Source: Lucifuga dentata (Eukaryota > Chordata > Actinopteri > Ophidiiformes > Bythitidae). From it: DNA of 64,000 nt. Both the position numbers and the translations under genes were made by a program. The DNA lies in contig VXCM01000994.1 of NCBI GenBank assembly GCA_014773175.1, positions 1 to 64,000 on the forward strand. The letters run 5' to 3'. Below are positions 48,145-59,078 of the stretch, piece by piece. Numbering within the stretch: the first letter of the stretch is position 1; each line of letters starts with the position of its first letter. The notes under the pieces were generated by a model. The model searched no databases. It was given only the letters and a program-made list of their open reading frames with translations, and was not told the DNA's origin.

Positions 48145-49454
48145 AAGGTGTAGAGGCATCCCTCGTCTCTTCTTCCTCCCTTTGGCATTTGAAGGTCATG
48201 GCTGTCTGTTCTGGCTTGTTACACTAACAAGCACTCAGGTTGCGCCCCTGGGTTCTGCCAATGATCCGGTTTGGGCCATGAGCGGGATTAGAGTTCATGC
48301 AGAGGGATTGGGTGAATCTATGGTCAGCTTACACCTCAGCACACTCCATTCTTTAATTTTTAACCAGGTTTTAAAAAAAATCAACAGCTGGAGGAGACAC
48401 GTGAATCACATTCTTCGCTTTGAGGTTTTAATGTAAGACTCGTGAGACATCCACAACTTCATAAATGCGTGATGCAATGTGCAATAATTAAGATTTTCGT
48501 GGTGAAATACTCATGTATGCAGACGTGTGCATGTGCATCATTTGGTGTTGTCATCAGGTTTTCTGATGGAAGTAACACATGTACATCCATGAACATGAGG
48601 CAGATGACGTGCAGAATAGACTCTCATTAAATCCTCGGCTTTCTCGTTACTGCCTCATTTTCTTCTCTATGCCGTCCTTCAGTGCTTTTCCATCCAGAGT
48701 AATTGGAGTGTGGTGGCGGGGGCGGTGTGTTGTGCTGAGCCGCTGCCAGGAGCTACTGCTCTGTATCGAGTTGTGTAAAGAGCTGAGATCCAGCCAAACA
48801 AACGCTGAACTGTGGCTTTGCCCTTGGCATATTGTTACTGCTCTCATTATTTATCCTTGTAGCTTTTTGCCTCTGATTCTGAGCGGTCAGTTGATTAAGG
48901 TGTTGGTTCCCGAACTGGCATCTTTCAGAAGGGTCCAGAGATCCACGGCAAACACAGAATGGTTATATTTCACTCTTCCATCAGTCATGTTGAAGAAGTT
49001 ACTTGCTTTCGCTGACAAATCCTTACTAAGTGGAGTTCTGTGCAGGTTAATGAGAGTTCTGAGAAACCCTGGCCAAAGAGACTAACAGCTGTGGTTGCAT
49101 GAAAGGGGGCCTTGGCAAAAAAATAAAACATTAAATATCAATATTTTTGATTATACATCACCAAAAATGCATGCATTAAAACAAGCACATCAATAGGAAG
49201 TGTTTGCACAATGCAGAAACTTCAAAGGAGTGATCTTTTTTGTGTGCTTTTTAGGGTGCTTCTAACGTCTAACCAGGGATTATAGATGAAAATTAGCTTT
49301 ATGGCTAAATCTGTCAGAAGAAGAAGACAACATCAGCACTCTAGTTCCTAATCGAGACTGATTGCACTCGTCTTTTCATTCTTTTGAACAAAAGCTTGTT
49401 ACTGCAGTAAATTAGGAGCTATTTTACCTGGAGCTAGGTGGTTTTTTCAGTGAG

Positions 49455-49860
49455 TTCCTTTCATCTATTCCCACCGCACAAACAACACGAAGATTATCAT
49501 AACTACAGCAAGTGATGTCCATAATGATCCAGCTGTGTTATTTTCACAACACAAACACACGACAGACATTCCGGAGGTTATTTCTCATCCTGTGGGACCA
49601 TGCTATGGTCCAACATCAGTTATAAAGACATTGCATACCGACGTTGCTTGAGTATGCTGGTCTGTATTGTGGAGTTTTGCTGCTACGTCGACTGGAGCCA
49701 CTTTGATTACTGTGATTGTCGATTTTCTTTGTAGTCTTTTTTTTTTTAAACCTTTTTCTCAGCACTGCTTCACGTTATGAATAATTCCAAGTTTGGATAA
49801 GCAGAGCAAGATCGGTTTGTTTTGCTGTGTGTTCTCTGGTATTCCTGAACCGTCAGAGAG
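49455..49860 (+). repeat. Dispersed repeat shared with 22.8-23.1 kb
   Basis: CTATTCCCACCGCACAAACA, CACGAAGATTATCATAACTA, then CACTGCTTCACGTTATGAAT, AATTCCAAGTTTGG and TTTGTTTTGCTGTGTG recur in the same order as at 22.83-23.11 kb. This copy carries extra sequence between the two parts. It ends 230 bp before chst11 exon 2, followed by text (TTCAGGAACTATAATTCCAG) related to that beside the A-tract at 11.36 kb. Confidence 0.5.
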
Positions 49861-50089
49861 TACCTACCCTGGAATAGGAGCTCAAAATGCTTCAGGAACT
49901 ATAATTCCAGGACCAAAATGGGTCCTTGTTCCTTGGTGGGACACAAAGGAAAGTGCCTGTGTTCCTGAAAAGATACCTGCAGTGCAAAAGGCACTTTTTT
50001 TCAATTCCAATTAATTCTCCTGTCACCTTGGTACTCTGATTGGTGTAAGAAGGGTTGAGGTCTGACTGAGTCTCCTTTGTGTTTTGCAG

Positions 50090-50175
50090 TCATGCGGCGG
50101 AACCCCTTCGTGATGGATGGCTGCTGTAGGAAAGGGTCTCGTAATGCCCTGCAGGAGCTCTACAACCCCACACAG
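50090..50175 (+). CDS. chst11: Carbohydrate sulfotransferase 11, coding exon 2
   Basis: An 86-bp exon between acceptor TTTTGCAG and donor GTAAAAGG. With the G carried over from exon 1 it encodes 29 residues: V, then [17 protein letters not shown], then [11 protein letters not shown]. The family motifs RRNPF, CCRKGSR and LQELYNP are all present. They form the luminal stem just before the sulfotransferase domain. It ends in phase 0. Residues 40-68 bring the total to 68, the same as the first two coding exons of mammalian CHST11. The following catalytic exon, with the 5'-phosphosulfate and 3'-phosphate binding motifs, was not found up to 64000. Position 47 is V and 49-50 are DG, where mammals have G and DI, ordinary divergence. 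Confidence 0.95.
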
Positions 50176-50989
50176 GTAAAAGGCATGCTCCTATACCTGC
50201 TCTCTCTCTCTCATCTCATCTGTTCTTATTTGTACTGTCTGTTCTAGCTGTTGAAGGTTTGACTCAACTCGGTCCTGCGCTAACTTTAGTTTAGAAAGTG
50301 TGCATGTGCTTTCATGTGTGCCTGTTTTTAGCATCCTTATTCCTAAATTTGGAATTCTATAAACCAGGATGTCAAAGTGATGGCAACACACACACACACA
50401 CACCATACACACGCATTCATACACACTGACCACCCCTTGAGGACTATGAAATTAACATAATGGACGTCCATCTTCTGTCTGGTAGACAGAGAATATTCCA
50501 GGCCAGAGGCTATAAAGTCATCTTCAGTCTTTCAACAATGAGAACAGACACTAAAAGATAAAAAAGGACAGGAGATTTGCTGATGTCCACCTCTTACCTC
50601 TCTGAAGGACATAACAAAATAATAATGATAATAATAAGTTTCTAAATTACAGTTTTCAGTAACTGCCAATGGCTCTCTTCACCTTTCTCCATGAATAGAA
50701 GGACCATGATGGCATTGTCAGTCACTTCCAGCCTCAGAAACTTCATTTAATTTACTTGTTAGATATAAAGAGACAAAATAGCTGCCATCTGAGAACATGA
50801 CACCGAATATAACTACATGAACGCTGGCATGAATTCAGAGTGTGTTATAGATTCCAATTTTTTATGGCTTTTCTGTTTTATTAGGCAGTTTGCAAAAGGA
50901 AGATGTGACAAAAGTCCAAACCTGTTGTGGCTGCATGACTCAACTCATTGTACCACCAGGATGCGCTCCATTAATTCTTCAGACTAATT

Positions 50990-51093
50990 TATGTTTAACA
51001 TGGACACAGACATGACAGTGGGTGCGCGGAAAACGCGACTCAATTGCGGTCAAAATGGACAGCCAAAGAGGCCGCATGACGTAAAATTAAATC
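50990..51093 (+). mobile_element. PIF/Harbinger-like left-end fragment
   Basis: ATTTATGTTTAACATGGACA, CAGACATGACAGTGGGTGCG, GGAAAACGCG and GCGGTCAAAATGG parallel the left part of the element at 45.57 kb and the fragments at 53.15 and 54.28 kb. It is followed directly by the inverted-repeat element at 51094, which may have inserted into it. Confidence 0.5.
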
Positions 51094-51387
51094 TTAGATC
51101 ATTCATGTTCCCAATTAGGTAATCAGGTGAAGGTGTTTTGTTGAAAAATCATAATGCCTTTGGGGAGAGGAACTCTAATAATAAAAAGGAGAGAGTTCCC
51201 AGAAAGGGAACTTTATATAAATTTCCAAGTTATGATTGAAGAAATATTCAGAACATTTCAATATTGGCCTTAAAAAACTCACTGACTGAAAAGTCTTCAT
51301 TCATGTCATCTTTAATTTGAAGATGCAGAAGTTATTTAGACTCAACACCTTCACCTGATTACCTAATTAGGAACATGACTGATCTAA
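51094..51387. mobile_element. Inverted-repeat element, 294 bp, family unknown
   Basis: The terminal arms of about 44 bp (51094-51137 and 51344-51387) are reverse complements with about three mismatches. They begin TTAGATCATTCATGTTCC and contain AATTAGGTAATCAGGTGAAG. The interior of about 200 bp is non-coding. No clear target duplication was seen. Confidence 0.65.
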
Positions 51388-51644
51388 CAGCACATGACCT
51401 TTTTTGAAAGAGTTCACTCATGACTTCAGGTGTACCAGGTGCTGGCACTTTGCTGATGGCCACGTCCACTATACTCTCTGTGTGACTGGTTGGTTTTTCA
51501 CCCTTTTATCTAGCTTTACTATTTAAATATAAGTCGATATAATTATGTTCTGTTTGTTAATCCTGATGAAGGCCTTGAGCCTGCTGAAAGCTTCGTGGGC
51601 GTGGTATCAAGGAGCGTGATGGACGGGCTTGTTTGATGGGGAGC

Positions 51645-51773
51645 GACCCACTGACGCATTTCCCACTAAACATAGTTAGATACTAGGTTTAAAAAAAAAA
51701 AATCTCGANGACCCACTGACGCATTTCCCACTAAACATAGTTAGATACTAGGTTTAAAAAAAAAAAATCTCGA
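51645..51773. repeat. 64-bp direct duplication around an N
   Basis: 51645-51708 and 51710-51773 are identical, separated by the N at 51709. Unit begins GACCCACTGACGCATTTCCC and ends in an A-run with TCTCGA. Probably an unmerged contig overlap. Confidence 0.85.
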
Positions 51774-52642
51774 TTTAGTAATTCAGTTATTTTACACAAT
51801 GTGACAAAATTCGTATTATTCAATTAAATCAATTTATCACCCAACACTACCTGGAAGGTAGGAAATCGATCAAATGACCTATACTGTATGATGTTACAAT
51901 GACAGGCGCTAATGTAGAATGTATACAATTTAGGTTAAAATATGCAAAACCACTAGCTTGGCCTTCTGAGACTTTTCTTGTTTTCAACCAGTCAGTTTTT
52001 TTTTAAAGATGGAATGATTTTTGTTGTTTGCTGATAACGCACAGATACACCCGTACATTTTAGAATGCTATGGAAGGCAAGCCTTTCATACGTTTTGCAG
52101 AATCTTAAAAAGCATCATGCAGGGCTGCTGTGTTTGAGCGTATCAGTGGTTTGGTGCAGCAGCAGAGCAGAAGGACTGCTGGAGGTGATACTATCAAAGT
52201 GATTGATAGTCTAGTTTCTCCTCCTCTTCTGTTCTCTCATCACTGTCCTCTTTTCACTATCTATCAGTTAGTCTGCTTGCCTCTTTGTTCTCCAAAGCCT
52301 GGTCCATCTCTTCACTTTCCAATTCTACCCATCCTTTCCTATTCCCCCATCGTACTCCTCTGTCTCAGCACCACAGATCTCATGTTCTTTCTCACATGCT
52401 CCCTTCCAGCTATTTATCACCATGTAGCTTTTAAAAGCATAACAGGGGGCTTTAAGCATTTTTGGACAGCTAAGATTAGACCAGGTGCACGTGGACTCCC
52501 CATAGGTTACTTTTCCATGGAGGATTTTTCCACACGTTCTCACTCATGTGAAGTCCCATTGATATATTTTTGTGTGCGTAGGGAAGGGGTTACTGCAGCC
52601 AGAGTAAACTTTAGCAGGGTGCCTGGGGTTAGCGGTCAGGAG

Positions 52643-52645
<3 letters not shown>

Positions 52646-52692
<47 letters not shown>
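52646..52692. repeat. (GT)n microsatellite
   Basis: About 23 perfect GT units, among the longest in the window. Confidence 0.95.
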
Positions 52693-52693
<1 letters not shown>

Positions 52694-53139
52694 ACTTGTA
52701 CTTCTGTCTTTCTGAGTTTGAGTCAGAGACTTTGAGAGTGAGGACATTCTCTAAATACTTTGGCCGTTTATACTTCTTCATCTTGGATGACTTTAGATTT
52801 TGTGCTAAAGTGCTAAAAATTGAAATTGCCCTGATCAACTGCACTGCATGAAAAATGACAATATTGATGCTAATTGTTTGCTAAACTTTGATTACAGGGT
52901 ATTCTGTTAGCTCTGCTTTTACTTCCACTTCATAAAAAGAATCTGATGTCCTCCATTTTTCACTTTTTTTTGGGCATTTTCGCCTATAGTTATGAAGTTG
53001 ATAACTGTTGAAATTACATATTTAAGTGATTTCTAACAGCTTCAGGGAGCTGATAATGCTCAGATATGGGTTGCCACATCAGCAGGATCCAGTATAACTC
53101 ATTCTTTTACTCTCCATCAAAATAGCCCACTTCTTAAGC

Positions 53140-53275
53140 TGATTTATGCTTCACGTGGAAGCAGAAAATGTGACATAATTGCAGCCAAAATGGCCATCCA
53201 TGGAGGCTTCAGCTGATTGGTTGTATATATTGGGCTCAAACATACAAAACCTCCGGTCTGCTACTTTAAATTCTC
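53140..53275 (+). mobile_element. Composite of Harbinger-like and TTAA MITE fragments
   Basis: TGATTTATGCTTCACGTGGA, AGAAAATGTGACATAATTGC and AGCCAAAATGGCC match the left part of the Harbinger-like copies. From about 53220, TATATATTGGGCTCAAACAT then ACAAAACCTCCGG is a right terminal repeat of the TTAA MITE family. Both are truncated. Confidence 0.5.
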
Positions 53276-54277
53276 ACAGAGATTATGTTCTTTTTCATTT
53301 TCTCCTCTTGTTGTTACACTATATTGTACATTACAATAACGCAGAGTTTTGCATCCTCGGGGCTCAAACTGGGTTCATCAATCAGAATCACAATCATCTT
53401 TCCAAATTCACAGGAAGAATAGTTTGATGTGGCCACACATGTGGTCAGACATCACCTAAATACAGGAAAGGAAACTTGTTTTGCGTATGTTCCTGCAGAG
53501 TAATCATCTTTCCTCCTTATGGAAATGATTTTTTCCCCTTCCTGCCAGTGAATGCAGATTGACCCGCAGAAGCAAGTGGAGGCAATCATTACCGAGCTGG
53601 GCCCTGGCTCAGAGCTGAATGCTGATTCAGAAATGGGAACTGGATTGGTGAAAGGGGATCTGTCTGCTTTTTGGGGGATTTTTCACGCTGTGGGTACATA
53701 GCAGGGATGAATGATTCAAAGCTAATGTGAACACTAATGGAATGTCATCGTAATTGAAGAGTGGTTTTAATATGCAGTATATGTCTATGGCTTTGTTATA
53801 TGTCTATCTCAGTATGTTGGAGGAGGAAATGCTCACAGCAACAGGACATTTTAGAGATTCTCACCTCTTTAAGCAGTCTGAGATTCCAATTAAGATAAGC
53901 TTTAACTTGGAGAAGGGTAAGATAGATGTGTAGCCATTCAAGATTGTATTTTGTGGTAAGATTGAAAGATTAAATGAGTTTGTATTTCTGAACTATAAAA
54001 TTTTACCATACAACATAAAGCAGCGGATTGTCCCTTCCAGCTGGTAAATGAGGTTCAAGTATCTCAGATTTTCATAAGTGAGGGTAGCAAACATCAGGAG
54101 ATCGATAGGCAGATTGTTTTGGCATCTATGGTGATGCAGACACTGTAGTTAAGTGCTGATCCTGAAGATGAAACTCTTTATTGGTTGATCATTAAAATCT
54201 CACCTGTAGTTGTGATCCTGGGAAGTGAATGAATGAGATTGCAGATACCGACGGTGACCAAAATGAGTTTCCTCCAC

Positions 54278-54640
54278 AGCTGGTTTATGCTGGACACGAA
54301 TACAGATGCGACAGTGGCGTGTAGAAAATGTGACCTGAAGAATAACTTTAATGAGCTACTTGGCAGAGGAGGTGAGGAAGTACCAGCACCTACATGATTC
54401 CTCCATGATGGATTATAAAGACTGTCAAATGTCTGCCACTTCTTGGCAGGAGCTAGCCCATACTCTGGGGTCCGATCCATGTTCCTTTTGCATTAAGCAG
54501 AAAAATCTACATGATCGATTTGTGAAGGGTAGAAAGAAGACCAAATCAAGAAGCAGGGTTGAAGTGTGCAATCATCATGCACGGTTGTTATGAAAATGCA
54601 AGAAGCATGAATGCCAGGACACACTTTCTGAGCCTCATTT
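54278..54640 (+). pseudogene. PIF/Harbinger-like remnant encoding a MADF/Myb-like domain
   Basis: The left end AGCTGGTTTATGCTGGACAC resembles the 45.57-kb element. An uninterrupted frame at 54351-54593 encodes 80 residues: MSYLAEEVRKYQHLHD, SSMMDYKDCQMSATSWQELA, HTLGSDPCSFC, then KQKNLHDRFVKGRKK. The pattern of an initial E-x-V-x-K-Y-x-x-L-Y/H helix, Y-K-D, S-W-x-E-I/L-A and K-x-L-R/H-D-x-F-V fits a MADF domain, which in Harbinger elements helps bind the transposon ends. This is the most complete of the copies here. The usual C-x-x-K-W-K tryptophan is Q-K, so it may be inactive. No Harbinger nuclease frame is nearby. Confidence 0.65.
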
Positions 54641-54689
54641 TATGAAAAGGGTGAGGAGCATGGACACCAGGAGAATGGGCATCTAATCG

Positions 54690-54935
54690 GCACGCCTCTG
54701 GGATGCCTTCCTGTGGAGGTACTCTGGGTTCAGCTGACTGGATTCAGAGCACAGAGCAGACCAGGATCATGCTAGAGGGATTTTATTTTATTATTTCTTT
54801 TATCTCCCCTCTGCCCTGGGAATGTCTTGGGATTCCTAGGAAGAACAGGAAGTCACAGCTAGGGAGAAGGACATCAGGGCTGCTTCCTCTGTGATCCAGA
54901 ACAGGATAAGTGATAGAAAATGAATGAATGGCTAA
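54690..54935 (+). pseudogene. Rex3/RTE-type LINE 3' end, decayed
   Basis: GCCTCTGGGATGCCTTCCTG, CCCTGGGAATGTCTTGGGAT, GGGCTGCTTCCTCTGTGATC and CAGGATAAGTGATAGAAAATG follow the order of the LINE tail at 41.7-42.0 kb, here on the + strand. Conceptually it reads LPWECLGIPRKNRKSQLG and TSGLLPL with stops and substitutions. It ends in a short GAATGAATGG tail. Confidence 0.65.
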
Positions 54936-55466
54936 AACTCCAACAACTTAGACATGTATGTATGTTCCCCCCTTTACTTTCATTCCCCGCTTCCTAGAAT
55001 TGGTATCCTGAACAAGATTATGCAGGAGCAGACTAGCAGAAACTGGCACAGACTTGAAAGAAATGTTGCACCTTTCACCCACAACAAAGAAGGCAAAGCA
55101 GCTGCCTGAGTGTTGTTCTGCTATAAAACCATCAGACCAGAGCAGAGCCATACACTGCGGTATGAGTTTAAGATGTGTCTGTGGGAAGCTGGATAATTCA
55201 TTTTTGGTTTAAAAGAAAAAAGGGATTTAGAGAGGCTGGCTTTACTTTGTGTCTGTCTCTGTCTCCGGAGGCTGAAAATGACCAGGATGGATAAAGGAGA
55301 TGAAAAGGAGAGAGACAAAAGGATTTAAGAAGAGGAGTTCTTTGTTTTTCACTCTCTGTGAAGATCAACTGTATAGAGAGAGAAGCAACAGCATAGTATG
55401 GAAGCCCAAAGAGGATATACGATCGCAAATTATCAGACAGTTTTAACAAAAATAATTATATAATAT

Positions 55467-55625
55467 GTGTCCTGGTGGCCCAGCAGTCTGTAACACATAC
55501 ATGTAACAACAATGTTCCTGGTTTGAGTCCAGGTGGAGATTTATTGCTTTTCATCTGCCGTTCCCTCTCTCTCTCTTCCCATGTTCACTTTTGGGCTCTA
55601 CTGTCATTATGCAATAGAAAAATAC
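55467..55625 (+). mobile_element. tRNA-derived SINE, diverged
   Basis: GTGTCCTGGTGGCCCAGCAG at the head carries an A-box-like TGGCCCAGCAGT. GGTTTGAGTCC at 55520-55530 matches the B-box of a polymerase III promoter. They are about 45 bp apart, as in a tRNA. Next come TTTATTGCTTTTCATCTGCC, a CTCTCTCTC tract and an ATGCAATAGAAAAAT tail, the order of a very common percomorph SINE. Confidence 0.7.
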
Positions 55626-55924
55626 TGATCACATTCTGGTCCCAAGAAAAGTCTGGTTATGTCGTGACCTCAACATAAAAAATAACTATTTCATGGACGT
55701 CCCGGTGGTGGCCAAATTGCAATTTTGATTTCATACGTTTGTGTACAGGGAAATCAACTTCTGTCGTGGTTCCGAGTTCTTTGGAGTTTGGGATTGGACA
55801 CGGTGATGTAAAAAAAGACTTCCTGAAAGGATACATGCATGGATCCTTCATTTGGACTGAAAGTTTCTTCAAGTCTATGTTTTGGAACAGCAGGTGGATG
55901 GGGAGACAAGTTGGGTTTCAGTTT

Positions 55925-56054
55925 TGCAGTGGCTGTCCTGGTTCTCACGACACAGAGACGTGGTCATCATGAAAGCACGAGACCCATAAATGCCAGGACA
56001 CACGGACAGTCCGTTTCATCCATATTGCGTCTTTTCTAAGCATGTACCCAGCCT
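55925..56054 (+). mobile_element. PIF/Harbinger-like right-end fragment
   Basis: GTGGTCATCATGAAAGCACG, AATGCCAGGACACACGGACA and GTCCGTTTCATCC match the 3' segment of the copy at 30.8-30.95 kb. It ends CATGTACCCAGCCT followed by TTA. Confidence 0.55.
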
Positions 56055-56494
56055 TTAATGGGTTTTCTGTGTGCAGTTTACTGGGATCTCATTTCAAGAT
56101 TTCTGGGCAATGAATTCCTCAAAGATCCAAACCATTATCTCTTTCTTGCGCTTGAAGGCATCACGTTATGAAGTTTCCCAGTGGAGCTTTAAAAACTGAG
56201 ACAGAGAAGAGAGAATAGTGCCAATATGTGTGAGAAGAGAAAACCTTCCATTTTGCTATTTTTCCTTCTTATTTTCCTGCTTCTTTTTCTTCTGTAGTTT
56301 TGACTTTCTGAGTGTAAAGACGCCGCACAGAGGGGAAAAAAAAGAAGGGTAAAGCGCTTGTATGAGCAGACAAACTTTGATGGCTGTGAAGGGAAAGTCA
56401 GAGCAGTTTATCATTATCTTGTCTGTGGTGCTATAATTATGTCTCCTCTTTTCTCTTTGAGATATACTTGCTCACACACACACGGAGGGGAGGA

Positions 56495-56513
56495 GAGAGA
56501 GAGAGAGAGAGGA
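56495..56513. repeat. (GA)n microsatellite
   Basis: Short GA repeat. Confidence 0.85.
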
Positions 56514-56762
56514 AATCAAAGACACGCTGATCTTCATGTAGCAGACATGCCTACACATAAGCATAAAAATACAGACATGCACACTGACCTTCAGCATCAA
56601 AAGATCACACGCTATTGAGTGAGTCATACACACACATACACACTCTCTCTCTCTCTCCACATCATTTATTTAATTTTACCATGTGTAGCAGCATTAGCAA
56701 CATTATTTTGATGCCACATTCATCTGATGTCATTTTTTTTTCACACTGACGCTAGAAGTTAA

Positions 56763-56816
56763 AGAACCATACTGGTGATTTGCATTTGAAACATGTAAAA
56801 TCACCAGTATGGTCTT
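56763..56816. mobile_element. Minimal palindromic derivative of the TTAA MITE
   Basis: AGAACCATACTGGTGATTTG and AAATCACCAGTATGGTCTT are the left and right terminal sequences of the TTAA MITE family, separated by only about 15 bp. Outside are TTAA (left) and TTGA (right). Total 54 bp. Confidence 0.75.
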
Positions 56817-57834
56817 TTGATGATTCAGGATCAATGGGAAAACAGTGTAAGTGTGTATCGCAGCAGAGGGCCAGCCTTTCTCCTGGGAATCTGGTGTTTC
56901 TCTGAGCTCAGGTTACAGGTTTCATGTTACCGTGGGACAGGCAGAGATGGACTTACCCAAGTGTTAGATATCCACAGATCTCACCTGGAGTGACCGCTGC
57001 AGAGTTAGTTCATTGACCTCATTTTGTGTTGCCTGTGTGTTTTTGTGTTATGGGTACACACACTTAGGTATCAAATAATCAAGTGAGTGCATGGTTCAAA
57101 ACTCAGGGTGTGGGCAAGTATCTGTCCCTCTTAGAACACCAAATGGGCTATTTTAGCCCATTTACCACTATTTATATACTGTATTCTTCACATTAATTCT
57201 TTTTTTTTTTCACAGCATAACATATGTTTTTGTCTTCTTCAAGACCAAGAATATCCAGTTTTTCATTTCAGCCAAACAGATTTCATGACTTAATGAAAGT
57301 GGCAGTATAAAGAATACCTGTAGATTAGCCAGAGAAGCAAATCCTGCATCATTCAGGAGGCCTCAGGCTGGGTGGGGGCCCTTGAAAATTGATTATATTG
57401 TCTTTTCAGGGGGTCCAAAAATTCCTAGAGGCACCGCTGCTGATAGCTAATAAAGTTTTGCTAATATTCTGTTCTGTTAATTTTTCTGAAAAAAAAAATA
57501 TTCCAAGGATTCAGCATTTTTCTGAGACCTTTATTTTTATCAGGGTGAAAATGCCTCTGAAACAGCACTCAGACCATGACGGGACTTTAATAAAACCGAT
57601 GCTAGTGAAATTTTTACAATGGTCAGTTAACAGTTCCTAAAGGCCGGCAGGCTATTTTCAGGTTTTACAGATTGCAAACCTTCAAGAACAAAAAATAAAA
57701 TCACTGACACTGGATATTTGCTGTAAAGCTGACGTCTGGTTATCTGGTACCTGGATTTGATTTTATATGACTGAAACATCTGCTTATGGGAATTATCAAA
57801 TTACCTCATTAGTAATAGAAATCCAAAAGTGTGT

Positions 57835-57868
57835 ATATGTGTATGTGTGTGTGTGTGTGTGTGTGTGT
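57835..57868. repeat. (GT)n microsatellite
   Basis: GT repeat with GTAT variants at the left. Confidence 0.9.
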
Positions 57869-58869
57869 TTGCTGTGTTGGTCCTGGCAGGGTAACAACTG
57901 CTTTTTGCGCCTGGCACACACACTGTATCCATTCACGGCCTCGCTGCAATGCCCTTATATAACTTGCATCAGTGCAAAAATCATGAATCAGAGCTTTAAA
58001 ACTTTCCTGTTTGCTTTTTTGGGGTGTTTACAGATTAGAAAACCTGACATGTGACTTGAAAGTCGCTGGTTTAAATCCCTACACTGAAAGTAAAAGAAAG
58101 TGAGAACACTTTGCTGTTATGCCAAGCAGACCGTGTTGGATTGAAGTCATCTTCCGTGTTTGCATTTACTCACAATGCACATATGAATTGCTTGCGCTCA
58201 ACGACCAAACTCTGAGATTTTTATGCTCATGCAGTACTCTAGACAATTTTGTGTGCTGATGATTTCCAATTAAGCTTTATCCATTCAAAAAATATGGCCA
58301 CATCCACAAAATGGTACATGCAAATGCATTCTGGTAGCTACGCTGTGAATTTCAGGAAGTCCGATCTTCGCTTGGTGAAATCAGCTCACGCAAAAGAGCA
58401 AGCCAGTGTTTGTGACATATGAGAAGTCTTCCTGTTGCTCACTCGTTGATTATTTGGGCAATTATTTGGGTGTGGCAGTCCTCTTCAAACTAGACGATGT
58501 TGATCGGCCGATCAGATTGAAATTTGGAATAAGTCAGGTCCTGCGAAGTTGGGTTTAAAATTCCTAACTCGTACAGAACCTGCTCCGATGTAACAGGCCA
58601 GATTAAGCCCCCACCAAACTACACCCGGGTATAGTCTGGTCTAGGCCAAAATATACCCCAGGGTTTAAAATAGCCCCCAGGTTGGTTTATACCCCGGGGT
58701 ATATTTTGACCTAGACCAGACTATACCCCATTAGTCCAGATTATACCCCCTTGTGTTTTTCATAAATTAGTCTGTATTTCAATGTCCAGAGTTTCTTCCC
58801 ATCATAATTTAAAAAATAACACGTCACTGCAACATAGACTTTTTTGATAAATTCTAAGGTTGTGTCATC

Positions 58870-58893
58870 AGGGTTAGGGTTAGGGTTAGGATT
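58870..58893. repeat. Interstitial telomere-like repeat (TTAGGG)n
   Basis: GGGTTAGGGTTAGGGTTAGG, just over three TTAGGG units, inside the palindromic element. Confidence 0.75.
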
Positions 58894-58947
58894 AGTGTGT
58901 GAAAGTCTGTGAAATAAAACCAAAAGCTTATGTATCCTTGAATATTG

Positions 58948-59078
58948 TGTATCTGAGTGTGGGGGGATAATCTGGCCTTGGGGGGGTATAAAATAGCCTA
59001 GCCTAAATAACANTGTATCTGAGTGTGGGGGGATAATCTGGCCTTGGGGGGGTATAAAATAGCCTAGCCTAAATAACA
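58948..59078. repeat. 65-bp direct duplication around an N
   Basis: 58948-59012 and 59014-59078 are identical, separated by the N at 59013. Unit begins TGTATCTGAGTGTGGGGGGA. Probably an unmerged contig overlap. Confidence 0.85.

Larger units (their letters stand above)
5507..50089 (+). other. chst11: chst11 intron 1 (44,583 bp)
   Basis: Bounded by donor GTAGGAT at 5507 and acceptor TTTTGCAG ending at 50089. No other convincing protein-coding exon, tRNA or rRNA was found on either strand. The longer open frames run through (GT)n or (CT)n repeats. Roughly a dozen mobile-element copies and many microsatellites are listed separately. A large first intron is the usual arrangement for CHST11 in vertebrates. 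Stretches not covered by other entries (for example 7800-10900, 23200-27200, 28400-30400, 33400-35000, 37200-39900, 42350-44900, 48150-49400) show AT-rich single-copy-looking DNA with no feature I can support. Confidence 0.9.

Noticed and set aside
48579..49085. 168-codon open frame on the + strand
   Set aside because: Composition rich in Leu, Ser, Arg and Cys without domain or plausible splice sites. Possibly within a non-coding conserved block but not a gene.
52130..52735. 201-codon open frame on the + strand
   Set aside because: Ends in a (GT)n run and shows no recognisable domain or conserved pattern. Most likely chance in intron 2.
58030..58110. Possible second SINE with B-box-like GGTTTAAATCCC
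   Set aside because: Only one weak box is visible, no A-box at the right distance and no tail. Too little to call.
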